DNA of 64,000 nucleotides, taken from NCBI GenBank assembly GCA_949358305.1, contig OX442315.1, forward strand, positions 11,372,427 to 11,436,426, read 5' to 3'. The position numbers were made by a program, and so were the translations under genes. The notes below the pieces were generated by a model. It worked only from the letters and a program-made list of their open reading frames with translations. It searched no databases and was not told where the DNA came from. Source of the DNA: Strigamia acuminata. Taxonomy: Eukaryota > Arthropoda > Chilopoda > Geophilomorpha > Linotaeniidae. Each line of letters opens with the position of its first letter. The first letter of the stretch is position 1. Positions 56,701 through 64,000 of this stretch are shown in pieces.

Positions 56701-59700
56701 AGAATTTGATCTGTCCGACTCCGCCTTTCAAAAACAAACAAAAAACAAAAAACAAAAATTTTATCCTAATTATCAAATCGCAGGCAAACCGTGTCCAAAC
56801 CGGAAATGCAATGGCCGATTGGAGATCCAACCTTGTCGCGGACACTGCGGGTACCCAGTCACACATTTCTGGAGACACACCGAATACGCCATCTTCTTCC
56901 AAGCCAAGGGCGTGCACGACCACCCGCGACCGGAAGCCAAGGCCACGGCGGAAGCGCGAAGGAGTTGCAAAAGGGGCGGGGCCAGGGCCGGCCACGCCCT
57001 CAAGGACAATGCAAATTACCTGCCCAGCAAGGTGATTGTTATTTGTACTTTTCCTATTTACTCACTTGTGCTTCAATTTATCGGCAATGGCCGTGGGGTC
57101 GGTCAGTGGGTGGGAAGCAACGAGGGAGTAGTCCACCTCCCCACTCCCACGCACCCCCCTCGAGTGACCAGCTGTTGGTTTTCGACAGAGAGCAGAGGAG
57201 AGGCGAACGCACCCCCCTCAATTTCATTCTCACCGAGTTCAATTTTTTAACCCAATCCTTGTCAAAGAAGCTGCAGGCCAGGGCCCCGACATTCCGGGCC
57301 CCCCAAAATCCTGAACCTCATTTTTTATTAATTTTTTATTTGTTTTGAAATAACCCTTTATGAGCCTCAGTTTTAAAATTTTTATTTTTTTTTTTATTTT
57401 TAAAATTTTTGGATTTCTGGGCCCCCATAGCCCCCACAATGAATGGGGCTTTTCTCCTGCAAGAACACTAGAACAGGAAACATTTAATGGAGCCCCATTT
57501 TAAAAAAATTTCCATAATTTTTTTTTATTTCTTTTAATTTTTTTGGAATTCAGGGCCCCCACAGTCTGTGGGGCCCTTTTCCTACAAGAACACTAGAACA
57601 ACAATATTTTATGGATCTGTGGGGCCCTGAATGGCTCCTAATTGGGGCCCTTTTTAAAAAAATTCATAAATTTATTTTTAATTTTATGGAATTTAGGGCC
57701 CCTTCAAGCTGCATGGGGCCCTGCGAGAACTGCAAGAATCAGTGGTGGGCTGGCCTGGGTGTCAGCTTCCCTTATGGGACCCTGATGAAGTGGGCCCTCT
57801 AAAACATTATACAATACATTAAAATATAATAAAAGTTCCAATATTATAGTTCTGGTTGGGCCCCTTTGTCTCCTGACAACCAATATTTTTAGACCAATCC
57901 GATGTGAAGTGATTAAGTTTTTACCTTTGGGGCCCCTAAAAAAAATTTCTTCACTACCAAAAGCGCTTCAATGGACCATTGGAAAATTATGACATAAAGC
58001 AGACTTGAACTTAACAATGTTATAATGTTATTTTGAGGCAAAATTTGCGTAATCCCCATACTACTGCTAAACATTCAAGTTCTGTTACAGTATAGTTCTT
58101 TTCAGCGGATTGCAAGCTTCGACTTGCATACACGCATGGCATTTCGACTTCTTGGCCATCCACAATTTACTTTGAGTGGGGGCAACCATTGTTACAATCA
58201 CATGATCGTATCACCTGACCTCATTTTTCCAAAGATCTACTAAGCGAAATTCCTCCCAAGTTGTAATCGACGTTTTCCCAGCGGGTAAGACATTCAACCG
58301 AATCTCTGACATGGGCTTTCGAATCCCTTCCCGAATCTCCGAATCCCGAATCTTTACATTTTATAAAAAGTTTGAATTTTTTGTCGAACATTGGACAAAA
58401 GTTAAAATATTTTCCACTTTTTTATTAACCCTTCCAACCCGAAAGAATTTGCCTCCCATCTCTCCCTAAGATGGGCATTATATGACCCAGATTCTGCGCA
58501 TGCGCAAGATCCGGGTTTTAGGGAATTCCTAACATCTAGCCAATGGGGTTAGATTAACTACACATGTAGTGAACGCCATATGGACGTGGTGGACATGATT
58601 GAAATTAGCGGAGCCTGCTGATGATCATCATTTATGACCTTTGGACTCCTAAGATGGGTCTTTTTTGACCCAGTTGAACTTTGAGTTCAAATTATAAAAA
58701 AACTTAAAAAATTAAAAAAATTTCAACTGTGGTATAGTGTCTAGTGATGTTTCAAAAGAATAGTCAGCAAAAATCAGATGAAAAAAAAAATTATTTCTTA
58801 TAAAAAAAATGATTTTTTTAAAACGGGGTCACAAAATGACCCATCTCAGGGTTGGAAGGGTTAAAATAATCGTCGAAATCTTTCCGAATCCCATCCGAAT
58901 CCTACGAAAGATTCGAATCTCCGACACGCAGATTCTGATTGTCGTAGCCCGTGCCTTTTCCACACCCATTTGCTTTAATTGCAAAATCTTTTTAATTTGA
59001 ATCTAGTTAGGCCTATTGGACAAGTGCACCAGTTCCCAATCGAATTTCCAAGCGCATGCGCATGAACAAATCCGTTCATGGGACCTTGCACGAAGCCCCA
59101 CTCTGTTCAAACATTGTATTAAGCACGTGGAAAAAAAAGTGGGGCTGGGAAGGGTGTGTTGGATAAAGTAGAGCTGGATTGGGTGGAATGGGGAGGGGGT
59201 TACAAGATGTTGCCACCCTCCCACCACCCCACCCTTCTTAATAAATGGGAAAAAGTAAAAAAAAAAAAAAAAAAAAAAAGAAAGAAAAAAGTTAAATCCC
59301 TTAAGGTTAGAATCAAAGTTGTGATTTTCTCACTAATTAGCCAGTCTTATCATTCCAAATTAGCACATATCCAGAAGGCAGTCATGTCATTTGGCATCCA
59401 TTTTTTTTCTCCTTCTGTTTGAAGTTTGCCATTTTTATTTTATTTTGTTTGTTGTCATTTGCATTGTGGGCTTTAATTTGGTGATTAAATAAAAAATGGG
59501 TCAATTTTGGGTCCTGCAAACGGCTAATTCTTGTCACATTGTTGGTGATGACCAAATAACAACCATCCTCTGCTACCAAAAATAACAACCATCCTCTGCT
59601 ACCACTGTTAGTGATAAATTGAAGAGATCTAAGAATTGGGTGGATTTAAGGTTAGAGTATAGCAATACACAACCAGCTTTAGATGAAAGGATACTCAAAA

Positions 59701-62428
59701 CATGGCCGTGTGAGGCCGAGATGTCGAAAGGACCCTTGACCGATTGACAAACGGCTAATTTGTGGCGAAAACCGGCTTGTAGCAAAATAGACGTCTACGG
59801 TAACAAATTTAAACAATCTTGAATCTTGAATATATTTAATGCAGTAGGCGCGTTCAATTTCAAATCGAAAAACCGATTCTCTCGATTATCTCGATTATCC
59901 CTGGCGGAAATGATGCAAAACGAGTCATATTTTTGAGAATCGGATTCTCGAAAAGCCGATTCTCATGATCCACGTGTGGGGTGGATTCTTTGGATTTCGA
60001 CCCGATTTCAACACGTTTTTCTGGCGGCCATTTTGAAATCGAATAGATCGGCGGTGGAAGTCGGAACTGCGCTTGCTCAAGATTTACTTTGAACAAGTTA
60101 AATTTAACTCGTTCAAAGTTAAAAACCAATTCTGTAATGAAGTTTTGGTAATCGGATTTTTGGTAATTTGGAATTGAATGCGCTATTATTGCTTCGGTTA
60201 AGAGCAACCCTCGAATAAGAGCCGTGGCTGAGGGAGCAAGAATATCGTATTGTTGTGACAATACCGTATTTTTTTGTATTTAACGTAACAAACGTTGAAC
60301 ATGCGCTATGTTCGTTTATAAATACGGAAAAAATATTCGGTGCATCCAATTCAAAATCACAAAATACCGATCACAAAAACTTGATTATAGAATCAGTTTT
60401 TAACTTTGAAGTAGTTAAATTAACTCATTCAATTTCAATATGACCGACAGAAAAACATATTGAAATCAGGTCAAAATCAAAGAATCCACCCCACACGTGG
60501 ATTATAGAATCAGGTTTTCAATAATCCGATTATCAAAAATTATCAAAGCAGCCGCGGCTCGTATTCGAAGGAATACGGTATATTGATTATAAACGAAAAA
60601 TAAATTTATTCACAAGCATCAAATTCATTTCAAATTTATCCTGATAATAAATGAAGAGTAAACGTGTATATAAATTTAATATTAGGCAATAAATGCCAAA
60701 TACTTTTATGCGTTAAAATAGCCCCTTTTTAATATATTCATCAATTAATTTGAGGTTAACGTGACATCAAGGCAGTCTGGTGAAGGGTTATCGACCTAAT
60801 CGGTTCGGATTACTTCACTTTAGCGACGCCGTTTTTAAGGTGCTTAGATGCAGTTAGGTTAGGTTAGGTTAGGTTAAATTAGGTTGAAAAATGGCATCGC
60901 TAAAGTGAAGTATATCCAATCGGTTTCGCTAAACGATTCGAGCTTTGAACACGGGCAGCGAGCTTGCCTTTATTTTGCTTCTTAGCGTTTGTTCGTACGA
61001 ACCGCAATCTGATTGACTTGCGGAGAGTCGTTGCTGATTTATTACATTCAAATGAGTCATCTATTATGCATTGATTTTTTTTCCTCTTCTTTCTGGTTTG
61101 TGTTGTCAGTTGCTTCCTTTCCACGACTTGAGTTTGAAGCTCAACCACCCTGAAATGGACAGCGGCACTTATCCAGCTTTTACTTTTGACAAGAAAGCGG
61201 TCTATGCTTATCCCGACAGCAGTGCATCTGTCAACTCCAACACGACAACAGGTTTGCTATACATTATTTACTAATTTTTTTCCCTCTCCGCTATTGAAGA
61301 TCAGAGATAGCCATGAAAGTTAAACGGAGAGAAAAAAAATCAAGCCGATCTTGTCAGACAACTAAAAATGGCGGAACACAATTTTTTTTCAAACGTCCTA
61401 CGAGCGGTGAATTGACCATACGGGCAATCGGGCATTCCCCAAAAAATGCACGAAAAGCGCCGATTCTTACAAAAATCGCATTCACAACTTCAAGTGGACA
61501 TTATGAATTTAAAATTATAAAATTTTGTTCATTTCCGAATTTTAAATAATGTATTGTAATATTTTATTATTAATTTATTGTCTTAAATCAATGCAAACAT
61601 TACTTATCACAACTCTAATTCACAATTTCATTTTACTCACCAGCTGCTGAAACTCATTGCTTGTGTCCTCCATACGAATGCATGTGCGCCCAGTTCACTT
61701 CATCCACTTCCGGTTACGTCACCGGCGAGTGTTCCTACCCGGAAGATCCGCCGCGATCCAACGCCATCATCGACTTCAACAATGCGCCGGAAACTGTGAT
61801 GCAAGCATTCGATAAATACTTTACTCCGGCACCCAATGTGTTATACGAACCATACTTAGCCACCTATCCGGCGGAAGTGACCGTTTACGACGAGCCGTTC
61901 TATTCGTCCGGAACCGGAAGTAACCCGCCAATGGATCTGGATCAGGCTTATCAGATCGCGAGTTGCGCGTCACCGAACAATGGCGACTTGTATGCAAGCT
62001 ACGGAAACAGGTACTTGATGAGTGAACCGGAAGTTTCGAAAGTGCATGCGCAACAGGAGGATTTCGAATCGATCGACATGCTCCGTCCGTCAGATATTCT
62101 ATCCCTCGATCAGCCAATCAGAAGAGTACCCAGAATGCCATCGTCGTCGCCCGTTTCCGATCACGAATGCTTCATGGTTGAAACATCCACGTCGCCCGTA
62201 GCAACCGCCGCCAAAATGGCGTCGTCGAGCGGTTACCACGGCGATCTGTATCGCGATTTCGCCTACGCCTTTGCGGATTTTACGAGAAATCACGAGACGG
62301 ACGAGAGTGTGGTCGAGTTGGGGCCCGCCAGAGACAATTACACATCGACCATCACCATAGCGACGCACGACGCGTTTAATAATGTTTTTAGCAACGATAC
62401 GAATCCGTTTAATAACATCATCGTTTAA
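53731..62428 (+). CDS. gcm: glial cells missing transcription factor
   Basis: Five exons (53731-53799, 55332-55581, 56784-57031, 61110-61251 and 61644-62428) join in phase to 497 aa; Drosophila Gcm is 504. The GCM zinc-binding DNA-binding domain spans residues about 12-175: [84 protein letters not shown] and [16 protein letters not shown]. The rest is an acidic, Ser/Thr/Pro-rich region of the transactivation type. Gcm factors bind ATGCGGGT-type sites and direct glial and haemocyte fates in insects. The ATG at 53731 is the first in a short first exon. An AATAAA lies at 62531, about 100 nt after the stop. Introns 1-3 are long and packed with satellites and MITEs. Confidence 0.96.
54240..54425. 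repeat. 21-bp tandem repeat in gcm intron 1 (first array)
   Basis: About eight copies of TTTATTTTTGGTTTATTGAA plus T. Confidence 0.9.
54744..55165. repeat. 21-bp tandem repeat in gcm intron 1 (second array)
   Basis: About 20 almost perfect copies of TTTTTTCAGTATTTTGAATT plus A. Each unit contains a T-run followed by CAG, which looks like a splice acceptor. The flanks 54470-54640 and 55170-55300 are a direct duplication (AACCAAGTTCAAAC...CGTGAGCATCCAACTTATCG...). The long FQYFELF ORF here is a repeat artefact. Confidence 0.93.
55990..56575. repeat. degenerate 20-bp array in gcm intron 2
   Basis: About 25 units related to TTGACGAAATATTCGAATAG, with variable spacers. Confidence 0.88.
57270..57800. 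repeat. tandem GGGCCC-rich repeat units in gcm intron 3
   Basis: Three to four degenerate units of roughly 130-180 bp, each with TTTAGGGCCCC or TTCAGGGCCC and then GGGGCCCTTTTC, ACAAGAACACTAGAAC and a T-rich stretch. They may be tandem or nested MITE termini. Confidence 0.6.
58429..58860. mobile_element. piggyBac-type MITE in gcm intron 3
   Basis: Perfect 12-bp inverted ends CCCTTCCAACCC and GGGTTGGAAGGG are flanked by TTAA at 58425-58428 and 58861-58864. The 432-bp body repeats AAGATGGGNNTT and TGACCCA motifs and has no ORF. TTAA targets and CCCTT ends are the piggyBac signature. Confidence 0.9.
59555..59800 (-). mobile_element. copia-type LTR fragment with duplicated primer binding site
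   Basis: AACCATCCTCTGCTACCA, the complement of an exact initiator-tRNA-Met primer binding site, occurs twice in tandem (59561-59578 and 59587-59604). A sequence starting TGTTAGTGATAA follows at about 59606, as an LTR would in a minus-strand copia element. GACAAACGGCTAAT-type sequence occurs on both sides (59517 and 59748). No coding part remains. Confidence 0.6.
59847..60183. mobile_element. MITE with GCGCGTTCAATT ends (TA target)
   Basis: The left end GGCGCGTTCAATTTCAAAT and the inverted right end GCGCATTCAATTCCAAAT are flanked by TA at 59845-59846 and 60184-60185. It contains CCACGTGTGGGGTGGATTCT, which recurs inverted at about 60480-60500 in a second, partial copy (about 60310-60545). Confidence 0.7.
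60186..60575. repeat. dispersed repeat R, second copy, with an inverted MITE fragment
   Basis: 60186-60310 aligns with 52095-52240. 60310-60545 carries inverted pieces of the neighbouring MITE (CCACCCCACACGTGGATTAT). 60545-60575 returns to repeat R (GCCGCGGCTCGTATTCGAAG). Repeat R thus appears split by the MITE fragment. Confidence 0.6.
60850..60890. repeat. interstitial TTAGG-like repeat
   Basis: Five near-perfect units of GGTTA (AGTTAGGTTAGGTTAGGTTA) in gcm intron 3. The motif equals the arthropod telomere repeat but is far too short and internal for a telomere. Confidence 0.8.
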
Positions 62429-64000
62429 AAGTGCGGGACTGTTGGATCAAAGATGGCGCGCAGTGTGATCAAAAAATGGCGCGGATTGAAAATGGCGTTT
62501 ATGTATAAAAATATTTAATTTACGTTGTGAAATAAAATTTTGAAATTGCAAATAAAAATAATCTGTGCCGAGTTAATACGGAATGTGTCGGTCTGATTTT
62601 TAATTATGGAGAATAAATCGTGATGGATGGGGATAAAAAATGGCGCCACCTGTTGACCGGGTGTAAAAACATGCGCTTGTAAATCAATTTCAAGGACCAC
62701 GGAGACCACGGAGTTTGATTAGCAATGCGACATCACGCTTGCCGTGTCACTCAATTCTCTCAACAGGGGTAATTAGAACGTCGACACCTGTGATTTATTT
62801 CGCGCCGGAGATTACACGGTTGGGATCGGAGGCAAAACCAACAATGAATCGGTCGGTGTCAGTTAGATTTGTAGGTGTGCGGTGACATCGATTGGCCTCG
62901 GGATCGACACACCTCGACAACACCCACCGTTGATCTTTACAACGTGTAATTTCGACTTTGCAACACCGGATATTGACGCAATAAATTGTTTGTTTTTACT
63001 CTAATTATTACAGGCGCGACGTGCTGTGACTGGGCGCAGACATCTTTCGGTTTCAGTCATTTTAGTTTCGATTTTGGTCATTTTTGTTGGGTTTTTAATG
63101 TAATTTTATGGGTTTTGAGTTTTTTTTGTGGGATTTTATGTGTTATTTGTTGGTAAAATGGGGTATTTTTTTGATAGATTGGATTTTAATGGAGTTTTGG
63201 TTTTGGACGGAGGTTTCGGATCGGTTGGGCGGCGGCAAGTGCACTTTCGGCCGCTTTGGATTGTGGCTGTTATCGGGGTTATAAAATATCGTGAAAATTA
63301 CGACAAAACTCACTAGAAATGCAGTAAGAATATTTTTTTTATTGAAACAATAGTTCTAACTATGTAAAATAAAAAAAAAATGACAAATTAGCCATTTTTA
63401 TATTATTTAATATGAGATTTTTAAACGATTTTTATTTCGATGGAGTTTGGATCTGTTAGCAGCATCAACCCGACCTTCACCGGCATCAAACTGTAATTAT
63501 ACCGTCGACCAATCAAAAATCATCAAATTGCTACCAAAATCACGACAAACAAACCTCGGAATATCTCTTTTTTTCCTGCAACAACACTTAAAAACAAAAA
63601 TAAATAAATAAATACAAACAAACAAAAAAAATAATTAAAAAATCAAACGATTTCCATTTCGACGGAGTTTTTGAATCTGTCGGCCGCATCAAATCGACTT
63701 TCGTCCGCATCAAACTCCAACCATCGGCGGGCTCTTCATCCAAACATCAACAAAAGTTACAAAACACCAAAAAAAAAAAAAAAAAAAAAATTCTAACCAA
63801 CACTAACTAATCTAACTACTACCATAAACAACTAAAAAAAAAATCATTCAAAATTTCATCATTTCCTAAACCCTCGAGTGCATTTCCATGATGTCACCAA
63901 GCACTCAAAAACCCAAAGTCCATCTAAATATTATGTGAAACCCGATCCCAAATTAATTAAGATAAAAACCAAACCACACTCGGTTCGACAAACTTTATTA
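62429..64000. other. 3' region of gcm and flanking non-coding DNA
   Basis: AATAAA signals occur at 62531 and shortly after. A degenerate direct duplication of about 90 bp (AAACGATTTTTATTTCGATG at 63424 and AAACGATTTCCATTTCGACG at 63648) is visible, as are A-rich tracts. No gene is seen. Confidence 0.6.

Noticed and set aside
60850-60890. Telomere
   Set aside because: Only about five TTAGG-like units, internal, with gcm exons on both sides.

Overview
This is eukaryotic, AT-rich animal DNA, most probably from an arthropod. The evidence is spliced genes with GT/AG introns, an animal-specific glial cells missing (gcm) gene, several classes of transposable element with their target-site duplications, and short interstitial TTAGG-type repeats (about 26005 and 60853), which is the usual arthropod telomere motif. 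I cannot name the species. No bacterial features are present.

Layout. 1-6550 is an LTR element (left LTR cut by the window edge) with long charged ORFs but no reverse transcriptase, carrying a nested hAT-type MITE. 6569-11294 is a Ty1/copia element on the minus strand with identical LTRs but broken reading frames. 12190-47734 is a cluster of four paralogous minus-strand genes. They encode a membrane-anchored protein: signal peptide, LolA-like extracellular region, three PAN/apple domains, stalk and one transmembrane helix. Copy 1 (12190-14685) shows only its first ten exons. Copy 2 (16965-23695) reads through 20 exons as 869 aa. Copy 3 (25702-36580) is a pseudogene with a premature stop, a lost splice acceptor and a 4.7 kb Ty3/gypsy insertion. 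Copy 4 (41140-47734) is more diverged but reads through 19 exons as 878 aa.

The duplicated unit also contained FAHD1 (acylpyruvase) in divergent orientation. A full plus-strand FAHD1 lies at 38732-40303 and a two-exon remnant at 24151-24443. An intact Tc1-type transposon (36780-38495) sits in the divergent promoter interval of copy 3 and FAHD1. Palmitoyl-protein thioesterase PPT1 (48052-50225, minus) follows copy 4. After 3.5 kb of non-coding DNA, gcm occupies 53731-62428 on the plus strand in five exons (497 aa).

The introns and spacers are full of MITEs, solo LTRs and tandem repeats. Because the paralogous copies can be compared, several insertions have an empty site in another copy, so the order of events can be read: unit duplication came first, then gypsy, Tc1 and the solo LTR. 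No single pathway links PPT1, FAHD1 and gcm. The cluster is best read as local tandem expansion of one secreted/membrane gene family beside conserved housekeeping and developmental genes. Exon boundaries were placed by hand from splice signals, reading phase and comparison between paralogues.
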